A stretch of DNA of 64,000 nucleotides from assembly GCA_963752695.1 (NCBI GenBank), contig CAVVZB010000001.1:1240001-1304000 (forward strand), given 5' to 3'. The stretch is from Bog-113 sp963752695 (GTDB lineage Bacteria > Acidobacteriota > Terriglobia > Bryobacterales > Bryobacteraceae). Positions 1 through 7,998 of the stretch are shown here, one piece after another. A model generated the notes under the pieces. It was not told the DNA's origin. It saw only the letters and a list, made by a program, of their open reading frames with translations, and did no database searches. The translations under genes were made by a program, and so were the position numbers. The first letter of the stretch is position 1; every line of letters starts with the position of its first letter.

Positions 1-1280
1 TTCCGATTCACGCCAGTCTGATTCGTAAGCAGGGCGATTCGCTTTCCGGTCAAACTTTGAAAATGTTCTTCTTCCAGAACATCCAACCCGGTGCGCACCA
101 CGCGCGTGGGATGCGAGTATCCGAATGCCGCCGCGACCGCCGTTGCTATGTTCCTGCGCAGTGGTGTGATGGCCTTGCCGATTACCGGGTGGATGGCGTT
201 GCTCATCAGCACGACGTAGGTTTGCGATGCGGGGTCGATCCAGAGCGAAGTGCCGGTGAATCCTGTGTGTCCGTAGGACGTTCCAATCGGGAATAGCACG
301 CCGCGCGGTCCGGAAAACGGCGAATCGACATCCCATCCGAGCCCTCGTACCGCTTTAAGCCCAGCCGGACTCTGGCCAGAGGTGAACAGTTCAATCGTGC
401 TGGGGTTGAACAAACGCGTCGGGTGTTCATCGCCCGCTGAGGGATTCACGCCTTTGTTCAACATCATCTGGCAAAACAGCGCTAAATCGCCGGCGGTGGA
501 GAACATACCGGCGTGTCCCGCTACGCCACCCATGAAACGCGCGGTAGGGTCGTCGACCACGCCTCGCAAGATCTCGCCTGTTTTCAAGCGCTCGGTTGGT
601 GCAATGCGCGGCACCAATACCGGCGAAGGTTGAAATTCGGTATTCACCATGCCGAGCGGCTGGAAAATCTGAGTGCGGGCGAATTCGGCGAGCGTTTGTC
701 CGCTCACTCGGTGCACAATTTCGCCCATCAGAATGAAATTGATGTCACTATAAACGAACTTGGCCTCGCGAGGCCCGGCGGGCACATCGATCAGGGCTTT
801 ATGAATACCGGTTTCGTACCCCGACCAGGCGGGCTCCAGGTCCAAGTCGGGACGCAGCCCGGAATAATGCGTCATCAGGTCGCGAATCGTAATCGCACTC
901 TTACCATTTTGAAATTCAGGCAGGTAGGTAGTGACCTTCTCGTCAGGGCGGATTTTTCCCAGCTCGAATAGGCGCATCACGGAGGTTGTAGTCGCCACCA
1001 CTTTCGTGAGGGAAGCGCAATCGAAGATGGTGTCCAAGGTCATCGGTTCGGATGCCGGCACTAAAGCTCGATTGCCGTAAGCTTGGCTGTAAACGACGTG
1101 GCCCTGGTGGCCTACCACCAGTACCGCGCCGGGAATCTTATGCTCAGCGATTGCGGCGGCGATTAGCGTGTCCACCGTTTTGGCGCCCGAGAAATCGGGG
1201 GGTGCCGAATACAGGGAAGCCGTCGAGGCTAGAACGCTAATTCCAATCAATCGCGGTAGATAGCGCATGTGACGAATCAT
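1..1280 (-). CDS. Serine beta-lactamase-like hydrolase fused to the start of a DUF1343 (NamZ) domain, 3' end outside window
   Basis: I translated this reading frame directly; it is open from an ATG at 1280 to the window edge (about 426 residues seen). A second in-frame ATG at 1268 would give a cleaner signal peptide (MRYLPRLIGISVLASTASLYSA), so the protein is probably exported. The first 380 residues or so form a class C beta-lactamase/PBP-type hydrolase: the nucleophile motif is SLTK, the second motif is YSD followed by INF, and HTG stands in the KTG position. After it comes LTGKRIALLTNQTGVNR, which matches the start of DUF1343, the fold of the exo-beta-N-acetylmuramidase NamZ. The likely role is peptidoglycan or muropeptide turnover outside the cytoplasm, with one enzyme acting on peptide or ester bonds and one on glycan. 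The domain assignments are from motif recognition; the fused C-terminus is cut off here. Confidence 0.85.
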   Translation of the reverse strand, partial: MIRHMRYLPRLIGISVLASTASLYSAPPDFSGAKTVDTLIAAAIAEHKIPGAVLVVGHQGHVVYSQAYGNRALVPASEPMTLDTIFDCASLTKVVATTTSVMRLFELGKIRPDEKVTTYLPEFQNGKSAITIRDLMTHYSGLRPDLDLEPAWSGYETGIHKALIDVPAGPREAKFVYSDINFILMGEIVHRVSGQTLAEFARTQIFQPLGMVNTEFQPSPVLVPRIAPTERLKTGEILRGVVDDPTARFMGGVAGHAGMFSTAGDLALFCQMMLNKGVNPSAGDEHPTRLFNPSTIELFTSGQSPAGLKAVRGLGWDVDSPFSGPRGVLFPIGTSYGHTGFTGTSLWIDPASQTYVVLMSNAIHPVIGKAITPLRRNIATAVAAAFGYSHPTRVVRTGLDVLEEEHFQSLTGKRIALLTNQTGVNR

Positions 1281-1343
1281 AACAACGCGCGGTTGTGAAG
1301 ATTGGCACTCGTTTTGCTAACACATCCGGGGTATTCCATGGAA

Positions 1344-1364
1344 AAAAGCACATTGAATGCTTTT
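1344..1364. promoter_or_regulatory. AT-rich inverted repeat between divergent genes
   Basis: The arms AAAAGCA and TGCTTTT (7 bp each, perfect) flank a 7-nt spacer. The repeat lies in the 151-bp gap between the divergent serine hydrolase and FecR genes. There is no T-run after it, so an operator is more likely than a terminator, but this is weak evidence. Confidence 0.25.
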
Positions 1365-1431
1365 AATCGCTAGTTACGCAACGATTTAGCTCGAGCGTGA
1401 GTCGATTGAGACGTGCGGAGGAGTTAGTGAG

Positions 1432-3777
1432 ATGAAAAGACTCAGTGGTTTGAACCTGTCATGCCTGTTAGTGCTGGGCATGGCTGCAACGGCAGTAGCG
1501 CAAGACCCCCCGTCTCGGGTGGCGAGGCTTTCTTATATGACCGGGCAGGTTTCGTTCGAGCCGGCCAGTGTCGATCAGTGGACGCAAGCCGCGCTGAACT
1601 ATCCCATGACGACGGGCGATAATCTGTACACGGATAATGGGTCGCGCGCCGTGCTGCGCATCGGGCGCAATGCGATCCGTTTAAATGCCGGTACGAATTT
1701 CCAGTTTGTGAACTTGAACGATCAGGTCGTCCAAGTCAGTATCAACTCGGGCTCCCTCAGCCTGCGAATTCGGCGCTTGTTCCCTGGCGAAGTATGGGAA
1801 GTCGATACTCCCGGCGGCGCGATAACTCTCGATCACGTGGGCGAGTTCCGCGTGGACGCGGATCCGAGCCAGAACGCCACCATGGTGACGTGCCGGAGCG
1901 GTCAAGCCGAAATGACGGCCAACAATCAAAGCTTCTCGGTGTACCCGCGGCAAACTGCCTATGTCGGTCCCGATGGATCGCCGGACATCCGGGATCAGAA
2001 CCCTAGCGATGAGTTCGATAACTTCAGCTATTCTCGCGACCGGCTGGAAGATGTTCCTCCACCGCAGTACGTCTCACAAGACCTGGATGGCTATGAAGAT
2101 TTAAATGCAAATGGTTCTTGGAGAACAGACTCCACGTATGGCGCTGTTTGGATGCCGCGTGTCGAATCCGGATGGGCGCCTTATCAGACTGGGCACTGGG
2201 CTTGGGTTGAACCGTGGGGATGGACTTGGGTCGATCAGGCGTCCTGGGGTTTTGCTCCGTTCCATTATGGCCGCTGGGCTAACTTCGGCGGATCTTGGGG
2301 ATGGTGCCCGGGACCGGTCGCTATCCGTCCGGTCTACGCTCCTGCCCTCGTAGCTTTCGTGGGCGGCGGTGGGTTCGGACTGTCAATCGGTATCGGTGGT
2401 GGCGGTGGTGGCGGCGCGGTGGGTTGGTTCCCACTGGGACCGCGTGACCCTTATATCCCGTCTTATCGGGTTTCCGATGCGTACGTTCGCAACGTGAACA
2501 TCTCCAATACGCGAATTACGAATATCAACGTCACCAACGTGAATGTGACGAACATTAACTATATGAACAGGAACGTCCCGGGCGCTGTCGTCGCGGTCCC
2601 CCAGCAGGCTTTCGCATCCGCGCAGCCAGTACAACGCGCACGGATGCAGGTCACCCCGGCGCAATTGCAGCAGGTTCGCGTTGTTGGAACCGCTGCTCCA
2701 GTCGTACCCATTCGTGCCTCTGTACTCGCGACGCCGAATGCGGTGCGGGCTGTGGCTCCCCCAGCAGCGATTGCGAGCCGGCCAGTCGTCGCACGCTTAG
2801 CGCCTCCGCCGGCGCCGGTCTCCTTCCAGGCCAAACAGCAGATCCTGCAGCAGAACCCGGGCCGTCCAGTCGCTCCGCAGCAGTTGCAAACGTTGCGGCA
2901 GCAGGCTCCGGCAGCAACCCCGGTCCGTATGGCGGTCAGACCCGTAAACGCGGCACAGGTTCGCCCGGTGACGCCTGTCGTGACTCCTGGTTCGGTTCCC
3001 GGTGGGTTCGCTGGTCAGCGAGCGGCGCAAGCCAACCAACCCCGCCCGGCAGTAGCCCCGGGCCAACCGCAAGGTCAACCCGGCATCCGGCCGCAGGGTG
3101 TCCCGAATCCGGCCGTTCCGAATCAGGTTCGTCCGTCACAGCCCGGTGCCCCTTTGGCACAACCTGGAATACGTCCGCAAGTAGCTCCTCCAGCGACTCG
3201 CCCAGTTCCGCAACAAGCTCCGGCGCAGGCTCCGAGGGTGCAGCCTCCGGTCCCACAAGCGGGAAGGCCAGCGCCAGCCCCTGCTGGGCTTCCAGCCGCT
3301 CGACCCCAGCCCGCACCGCCCGTAAGAGCTGTTCCACAGCAGGCCGCCCCCGCCCCGCGTCCGGCGCCTCAGCAGATGGCTCCGGCTCCTCGCCCGGTTC
3401 CTCAGCAAGTCGCCCCGCCGCGTCCGCAACCGCAACAGGTTCGTGAACCGGCTCCGGCTCCGCGCCCGGTACCTCAGCAAGTGGCCCCGCCGCGTCCGCA
3501 ACCGCAGCAAGTTCGGGAACCAGCTCCAGCACCACGTCCGGTTCCTCAGCAAATGGCTCCGCCGCGTCCGCAACCGCAGCAAGTTCGCGAACCGGCACCG
3601 GCTCAGCGTCCGGTTCCTCAGCAAATGGCTCCGCCGCGTCCGCAACCGCAGCAAGTTCGCGAACCGGCACCGGCTCCGCGTCCCGCTCCACAGCAAGCTG
3701 CGCCCCCACGGCCGCAACCGCAACCGCAGCGTCAGCCGCCACCGCCGCAACGGCCTGCTGAGGAGAAAAAGCAGTAG
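1432..3777 (+). CDS. Secreted FecR-domain / DUF6600 protein with Pro-Gln repeat tail
   Basis: This is a 781-residue exported protein of unknown role. The signal peptide is residues 1-24, ending AVAQ. Residues 30-200 resemble the FecR ligand-binding fold. Residues 215-300 are rich in Trp/Gly/Tyr (GHWAWVEPWGWTWVDQ, WGFAPFHYGRW), which matches DUF6600. A Gly-rich run and an Asn/Thr/Val-rich stretch follow. From about residue 440 the chain is low-complexity Pro/Ala/Gln, and from residue 650 it contains a 24-residue tandem repeat. A strong SD (GGAGGAG, 1417-1423) sits 8 nt before the ATG. It is convergent with xseA, with only 2 bp between the stop codons. FecR domains usually sense or regulate at the envelope, but here there is no membrane anchor and no adjacent sigma factor, so a structural surface role is equally possible. 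Confidence 0.85.
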   Translation: MKRLSGLNLSCLLVLGMAATAVAQDPPSRVARLSYMTGQVSFEPASVDQWTQAALNYPMTTGDNLYTDNGSRAVLRIGRNAIRLNAGTNFQFVNLNDQVVQVSINSGSLSLRIRRLFPGEVWEVDTPGGAITLDHVGEFRVDADPSQNATMVTCRSGQAEMTANNQSFSVYPRQTAYVGPDGSPDIRDQNPSDEFDNFSYSRDRLEDVPPPQYVSQDLDGYEDLNANGSWRTDSTYGAVWMPRVESGWAPYQTGHWAWVEPWGWTWVDQASWGFAPFHYGRWANFGGSWGWCPGPVAIRPVYAPALVAFVGGGGFGLSIGIGGGGGGGAVGWFPLGPRDPYIPSYRVSDAYVRNVNISNTRITNINVTNVNVTNINYMNRNVPGAVVAVPQQAFASAQPVQRARMQVTPAQLQQVRVVGTAAPVVPIRASVLATPNAVRAVAPPAAIASRPVVARLAPPPAPVSFQAKQQILQQNPGRPVAPQQLQTLRQQAPAATPVRMAVRPVNAAQVRPVTPVVTPGSVPGGFAGQRAAQANQPRPAVAPGQPQGQPGIRPQGVPNPAVPNQVRPSQPGAPLAQPGIRPQVAPPATRPVPQQAPAQAPRVQPPVPQAGRPAPAPAGLPAARPQPAPPVRAVPQQAAPAPRPAPQQMAPAPRPVPQQVAPPRPQPQQVREPAPAPRPVPQQVAPPRPQPQQVREPAPAPRPVPQQMAPPRPQPQQVREPAPAQRPVPQQMAPPRPQPQQVREPAPAPRPAPQQAAPPRPQPQPQRQPPPPQRPAEEKKQ
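3379..3720 (+). repeat. 72-bp in-frame tandem repeat (four units plus a partial fifth)
   Basis: Units start at 3379, 3451, 3523, 3595 and 3667. Each encodes 24 residues, APAPRPVPQQ then VAPPRPQPQQVREP, with V/M and P/Q swaps between copies. The last unit decays into PQPQPQRQ. The repeat keeps reading frame, as expected for a surface-protein stalk that can change length by recombination. Confidence 0.85.
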
Positions 3778-3779
3778 CG

Positions 3780-5159
3780 CTATTTCGACTCGGCGTTTAC
3801 AACACCGCGCGAAAGGCGAATTTCGAGCCGCGTTCCTTCTGGAGCCATGGCGGGGTCTTTCAAGATCCCGCCATTTTCCGTTTTTACGATGGCGTACCCT
3901 CGTTCGAGCACGCGTAGCGGGCTCAACTGTTCTAACCGCGCCACACTCTGTTTCAGCCGTTGCTGCTTCAAAACCAATACTGAATTCATTGCCTGAGTCA
4001 CTCGGACGCGCCCCGCGTTCATCGCACTCCGATTGCGCTCCAGCCGCGGACGAACATCCATGTACCGCAAACGCGCCTCAAGCGTCGTCCGGCGTAAGTG
4101 GCGCGTTGCCAGCACCCGCCGTAGCGCTTCCCGCAGCCGTCCTTCCTTGTCGTCGAGCACCTGAAAGCGGCGATTGACTGCGCGGTGCAAAATCACGGCG
4201 GAGCGCTCGGTGCCTTGCTGCTCGACACGGCGATGCAGGATGGCAAACTTCAACCTCACCGCTTGTAGCCCACGCCGCTCACCGGCGCTAATGCGATCCA
4301 TCAACTCCTGGCGGGTGCAAATCACCATCTCGGCAGCGGCGGACGGCGTCGGTGCTCGCAGGTCAGCAACAAAATCAGCGATCGTGAAGTCCGTCTCATG
4401 ACCGATCGCGGAAACCACGGGGACACGTGAACCCGCAATCGCCCGTGCCACGCGCTCGTCGTTGAAGGTCCACAAATCTTCGAGCGAGCCTCCGCCGCGC
4501 GCCACGATCAGGACGTCCGGCCACTCCGATTTCGAGAAGTACTGGACCGCGCGCACCACTTCTTCCACCGAACCTTCGCCCTGTACCAGAGCCGGGAACA
4601 CGCGAATCTGTAAGCCGGGAAAGCGGCGGGCCAGAATCTGCAACATATCCGACAAGACAGCTCCACGCGGCGAAGTCACAATGCCAATACGATTCGGGAT
4701 CGGAGGGATTGCACGCTTCCGATCACGCTCGAATAGACCTTCTTCGCCCAGCTTCTTCTTTAGTTGCTCGAAGGCAAGTTGTAACGCGCCATGGCCTTGC
4801 GGCTCCAGTTGGTCAACGATGAGCTGATACTCGCCCCGGGGAGCGAACACGTCCACACGCCCGCGCGCCAGAACGGAGGTTCCATCCTGCGGCTTGAACT
4901 TCAAGAACCGCATCGTTCCTTTGAAGAGCGCACAGCGGATCTGGCTGTCGCGGTCCTTTAACGTGAAGTAGCAGTGACCGCTGGTGAGGATTTTTGAGCC
5001 GGAGATTTCGCCCGAGACCCAGATATCGTCGAACTCATCGGTAAGCAGGGTTTGAATGGCGCCATTCAGTTCCGCGACCGTGAAAACGCGGCGCGCGGGC
5101 GCGAAGTTGAAGCCGAATTGTTCCAAGTTTTGATCGTAGCGCTTGTGCTTCGCGGGCAC
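3780..5159 (-). CDS. xseA: Exodeoxyribonuclease VII large subunit
   Basis: The 459 residues are the normal length for XseA (about 450). The N-terminal OB-fold (residues 25-125) contains FTVAELNGAIQTLL and IWVSGEISG. The nuclease core (130-310) has IGIVTSPRGAVLSDM, the conserved VARGGGSLEDLWTFNDE and SAIGHETDFTIADFVADLRAPTP written across it. A coiled-coil C-terminal half ends in the conserved VLERGYAIV. With XseB it degrades single-stranded DNA in both directions, in the cytoplasm, during repair. The start is GTG at 5159, only 14 bp from the divergent MFS gene. The small subunit gene xseB lies 28 kb away at 33281, in a different operon. Confidence 0.96.
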   Translation of the reverse strand: MPAKHKRYDQNLEQFGFNFAPARRVFTVAELNGAIQTLLTDEFDDIWVSGEISGSKILTSGHCYFTLKDRDSQIRCALFKGTMRFLKFKPQDGTSVLARGRVDVFAPRGEYQLIVDQLEPQGHGALQLAFEQLKKKLGEEGLFERDRKRAIPPIPNRIGIVTSPRGAVLSDMLQILARRFPGLQIRVFPALVQGEGSVEEVVRAVQYFSKSEWPDVLIVARGGGSLEDLWTFNDERVARAIAGSRVPVVSAIGHETDFTIADFVADLRAPTPSAAAEMVICTRQELMDRISAGERRGLQAVRLKFAILHRRVEQQGTERSAVILHRAVNRRFQVLDDKEGRLREALRRVLATRHLRRTTLEARLRYMDVRPRLERNRSAMNAGRVRVTQAMNSVLVLKQQRLKQSVARLEQLSPLRVLERGYAIVKTENGGILKDPAMAPEGTRLEIRLSRGVVNAESK

Positions 5160-5173
5160 GCGACACTATACAG

Positions 5174-6379
5174 ATGCGTTCGGTTTCCTCGCTGCGATGG
5201 GTCGCGGTGAGTGTCTTTATCGTTTCTTCCACGCTGAACTTCATGGATCGTCAGTTGCTGGCGACGCTTGCGCCGTTGATCATGGCCGAGTTTCACCTGA
5301 ATCAAGCGCGGTACGGGCTTCTGATTGCGGCCTTCTCGCTGGCGTACGCAGTGAGTTCGATTGAGGTGGGGTGGGCGCTCGACCGCTTCGGCGTAACCCG
5401 GACGATAGTCGCCGCAGTCGCCTGGTGGTCTAGCGCTGCAGCAGCTACCGGAATGGCGGGCAGTTTTGGATCGTTGGCGATTACCCGCGCGGCGCTGGGA
5501 ATGGGCGAATCGGCTGGAGTTCCCGCTGTCGGCAAGCTGAACGGAATTTACCTGAAGCCCAAGGAAAGAGCCATGGGCGCGGCTCTGAACCAGGTCGGCA
5601 TCAGCTTGGGCATGGCGCTGGCCCCGGCGTGGATCATGGTCGCTTACCGCTTCTCCTGGCGTGCGCCGTTCGTGATTGTTGGGGCAATCAGTCTGGCTTG
5701 GATACCGCTATGGTTGGCCGTGAGCCGGGCAATTCCGCCTGCCGAGCCGCAATCGCCGTCTCGCGAAGGGCCGAGCTTCCGGTTGTTGCTGGATCGGGAT
5801 CTGGTCCTGGTTGTTGTCGCAAGCACGCTGTGGATGGGCGCGTATTCGCTCTGGTCGTATTGGACCACGCTCTACCTAGTCAATGTTCACGGGCTGACAC
5901 TTCGCCAGACTCAAGCGTATGTCTGGATTCCTCCGCTAATCTCGAACATCGGCGGCTTCTTCGGCGGGTGGATGTCGCTCAGATGGATGGAGCGAGGAGT
6001 CAACGCTATTGCCGCGCGCCGCCGAGCGATCTTCGTGAGCGCGGGCGGCCTGCTTGTCACCTTGCTGCTTCCGCTGATGCCGGATGCGCGGTGGGCGACG
6101 GCGATCATCGCGATCAGCTTTCTCTTCGCTCTCGCTGGAAGCGTGAACCTTTATGCCATTCCAATCGATCTGTATGGACCCGAGAAATCCGGGATGGCGA
6201 TCTCGGCTTTGACTTTCGCCTACGGGCTCTTGCAGACCGTAATCTCACCTCTGATCGGCTGGCTTGCCGACCGTCATCTCTATGTCCAGGTGGTCTGGGC
6301 CGTAACGCTGCTTCCAGTGCTCAGTTGTTTTGTTTTGTCGCATGTCGGTAAGCCGAGCGGGCGCGCGGCATCGGCCTAA
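5174..6379 (+). CDS. MFS transporter, organic acid / hexuronate-like (ACS type)
   Basis: This is a 401-residue protein with about 12 hydrophobic segments. The N-terminus (SSTLNFMDRQLLATLAPLI, followed by LAYAVSS and GWALDRFG) and the segment GMGESAGVPAVGKLNG resemble the anion:cation symporter branch of the major facilitator family (ExuT, glucarate and related carriers). The likely role is uptake of sugar acids across the inner membrane; the substrate is not readable from sequence. It starts 14 bp from the divergent xseA start, so the two promoters must overlap coding sequence. An ATG at 5243 (MDRQLLATL) is possible but would remove the first membrane segment. Confidence 0.85.
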   Translation: MRSVSSLRWVAVSVFIVSSTLNFMDRQLLATLAPLIMAEFHLNQARYGLLIAAFSLAYAVSSIEVGWALDRFGVTRTIVAAVAWWSSAAAATGMAGSFGSLAITRAALGMGESAGVPAVGKLNGIYLKPKERAMGAALNQVGISLGMALAPAWIMVAYRFSWRAPFVIVGAISLAWIPLWLAVSRAIPPAEPQSPSREGPSFRLLLDRDLVLVVVASTLWMGAYSLWSYWTTLYLVNVHGLTLRQTQAYVWIPPLISNIGGFFGGWMSLRWMERGVNAIAARRRAIFVSAGGLLVTLLLPLMPDARWATAIIAISFLFALAGSVNLYAIPIDLYGPEKSGMAISALTFAYGLLQTVISPLIGWLADRHLYVQVVWAVTLLPVLSCFVLSHVGKPSGRAASA

Positions 6380-6454
6380 CTCTTCGTCTAGCTCGCAACC
6401 ACCCGAATGCCCGATACCGTATAGATATCCATTGGCGCGATCCTGAACTTGGAG

Positions 6455-7366
6455 ATGTCAACCGGTTTTATGCAAACAGAGATGAACAACATAAGCACGC
6501 TATCGAACACGCTTGCCGACAAGGTGGCGCACGCTTCGCGCTTTGTTGTAGCGGTCAATGGGAACTCGCGGCTGGCTGCGAGCGGTGTAGTTTGGAGCGA
6601 CGGCGTGATCGTTACTGCGGATCACACCTTGCGGCGGGATGAAGACATTACCATTATTTCGCCGGACAATCAGACCTTGACGGCCAAGTTGGTGGGGCGC
6701 GATCCGGGCACGGATCTGGCAGTTTTGCAAACCGAGGGGCGCGGTATCCCCGGAGCGGAATTCGCGGACACCGCGATCCTGCGAGTAGGCGAACTGGTGC
6801 TTGCGGTGGGACGCCGTGGCGAAAATGGACCCTGTACCAGTCTGGGAGTAATTTCCGCGTTAGGGGGCCCCTGGCGCACTTGGCGGAACGGGCAAATCGG
6901 GCAGTTCGTGCGCGCCGATTTGAGCCTCTATCCCGGAAGTTCGGGTAGCGCATTAGTGAATACGCAGGGCGCGGTGATCGGGATTACTACCGCCGGGCTT
7001 ACGCGTAACTGGAGCGTGACGGTTCCCAAGCAGACCGTCGACATGGTGATCGCGTCGCTTCTGGCGCACGGTCATGTCTCACGAGGCTTCCTCGGTGTGG
7101 GCCTTCATCCCGTGCGGTTACCAGATGGACGCGCAGGACTAATCCTGTTGAGTGTCGATCCGGAGGGCACCGCCGCTAAATCCGGGCTGCTGATCGGAGA
7201 CGTGGTGCTGACGCTCGAGGGCAAGCCTGTGGAAGATACCGATGACGTCCAAGGGCACCTGAGCCCAGAGCAGGTGGGTAAGACCATCGCGGCTTCGGTG
7301 TACCGGGCGGGAACGGTGCAAGACATTGCGCTGTTGGTAGGCAGCCGTCCACGAGGGTCCAGGTGA
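6455..7366 (+). CDS. Trypsin-like serine protease with C-terminal PDZ domain (S1C, HtrA-related), no signal peptide
   Basis: The frame opens at a TTG at 6449; I choose the ATG at 6455, and the ATGs at 6470 or 6482 are also possible. The product is about 300 residues. The catalytic triad is visible: His in TADHTL, Asp in GTDLAVLQ and Ser in YPGSSGSALVN. A PDZ-like segment follows (SRGFLGVGLHPVRLPDG, AAKSGLLIGDVVLTLEGKPV). HtrA/DegP enzymes are normally periplasmic, but no signal peptide or membrane segment is visible here, so a cytoplasmic protease or chaperone is suggested. The LuxR-type regulator starts 25 nt downstream on the same strand, so the two are probably co-transcribed. Confidence 0.85.
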   Translation: MSTGFMQTEMNNISTLSNTLADKVAHASRFVVAVNGNSRLAASGVVWSDGVIVTADHTLRRDEDITIISPDNQTLTAKLVGRDPGTDLAVLQTEGRGIPGAEFADTAILRVGELVLAVGRRGENGPCTSLGVISALGGPWRTWRNGQIGQFVRADLSLYPGSSGSALVNTQGAVIGITTAGLTRNWSVTVPKQTVDMVIASLLAHGHVSRGFLGVGLHPVRLPDGRAGLILLSVDPEGTAAKSGLLIGDVVLTLEGKPVEDTDDVQGHLSPEQVGKTIAASVYRAGTVQDIALLVGSRPRGSR

Positions 7367-7391
7367 CAGCGTCGCGAGGAGCCGAAGCGGT

Positions 7392-7988
7392 TTGATCTCC
7401 GTTTTGGTGGCGGCGTCCTCATCGGTGGTTCGCGCCGGATTGGAAGCCCTTGCGCAAAGCAACTCGTCGGTGGAAGTGGTTGGGACGGCGGGGTTAGGCG
7501 ACGACCTGCAGCGCAAGGCCGCCGAACTTGCGCCCGACGTGATTCTGGCGGAGGTGGACGGACAAGGCTTGGGATTGAGCCAAGCCCTCCCGCGGTCCCA
7601 GATCGTGTTGCTTGCCAATGAAAATGCGCTTTCCCTGCTTCGGAGCGGCGTACGCGCGGTGCTGCCGCAGGGAGTCTCGGCCCGCGAGATCGGGATCGCG
7701 ATCGAGGCGGTTGCGGCTGGTCTGGTTGTGATGCACCCGGACGCTATCGACGCTACGCAGGGGGAACATGCGGTCCCGGCAACGTCGCAGGGTCCGCTCA
7801 GCAATCGGGAAGTGGAAGTACTCCGAATGTTGTCAGAGGGGCTGGCGAACAAGGAAATAGCATACCGGCTGAGAATCAGCGAGCACACGGTGAAGTTCCA
7901 CGTGGCTTCGCTTTTCCATAAACTCAACGCATCCAGCCGGACGGAAGCGGTGACACTAGGGGTGCGGCAAGGCATGATTCTGCTGTAG
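7392..7988 (+). CDS. LuxR/NarL-type regulator with a degenerate receiver domain
   Basis: This 198-residue protein has a receiver-like fold (1-120) and a C-terminal LuxR helix-turn-helix (about 135-195). The HTH is clear: LSNREVEVLRMLSEGLANKEIA and RLRISEHTVKFHVASLFHKL. In the receiver the acidic pocket after strand 1 reads VAASS instead of DD, the phospho-acceptor position reads LAEVD (Glu instead of Asp), and the conserved Lys is replaced in VLPQGVS. It should therefore not be controlled by ordinary aspartyl phosphorylation; the Glu may mimic the phosphorylated state. The start is TTG at 7392 with GAGGAGC at 7376-7382 as SD. The preceding gene is a PDZ protease, perhaps a functional partner. 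Confidence 0.88.
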   Translation: MISVLVAASSSVVRAGLEALAQSNSSVEVVGTAGLGDDLQRKAAELAPDVILAEVDGQGLGLSQALPRSQIVLLANENALSLLRSGVRAVLPQGVSAREIGIAIEAVAAGLVVMHPDAIDATQGEHAVPATSQGPLSNREVEVLRMLSEGLANKEIAYRLRISEHTVKFHVASLFHKLNASSRTEAVTLGVRQGMILL

Positions 7989-7998
7989 CGAACAGTTT

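Noticed and set aside
1344..1364. Terminator for a plus-strand gene
   Set aside because: No plus-strand gene ends upstream and no T-run follows the hairpin.
2936..3742. 268-codon minus-strand frame inside the FecR/DUF6600 gene
   Set aside because: It is the antisense of the Pro/Gln repeat; its Glu/Ala/Val repeats mirror the plus-strand repeats and there is no SD or domain.
5629..6351. 240-codon plus-strand frame
   Set aside because: Alternate frame of the MFS gene; no motif.
7139..7975. 278-codon minus-strand frame
   Set aside because: Antisense to the end of the PDZ protease and to the LuxR gene, both clear genes; Ser/Arg-rich translation typical of a shadow.
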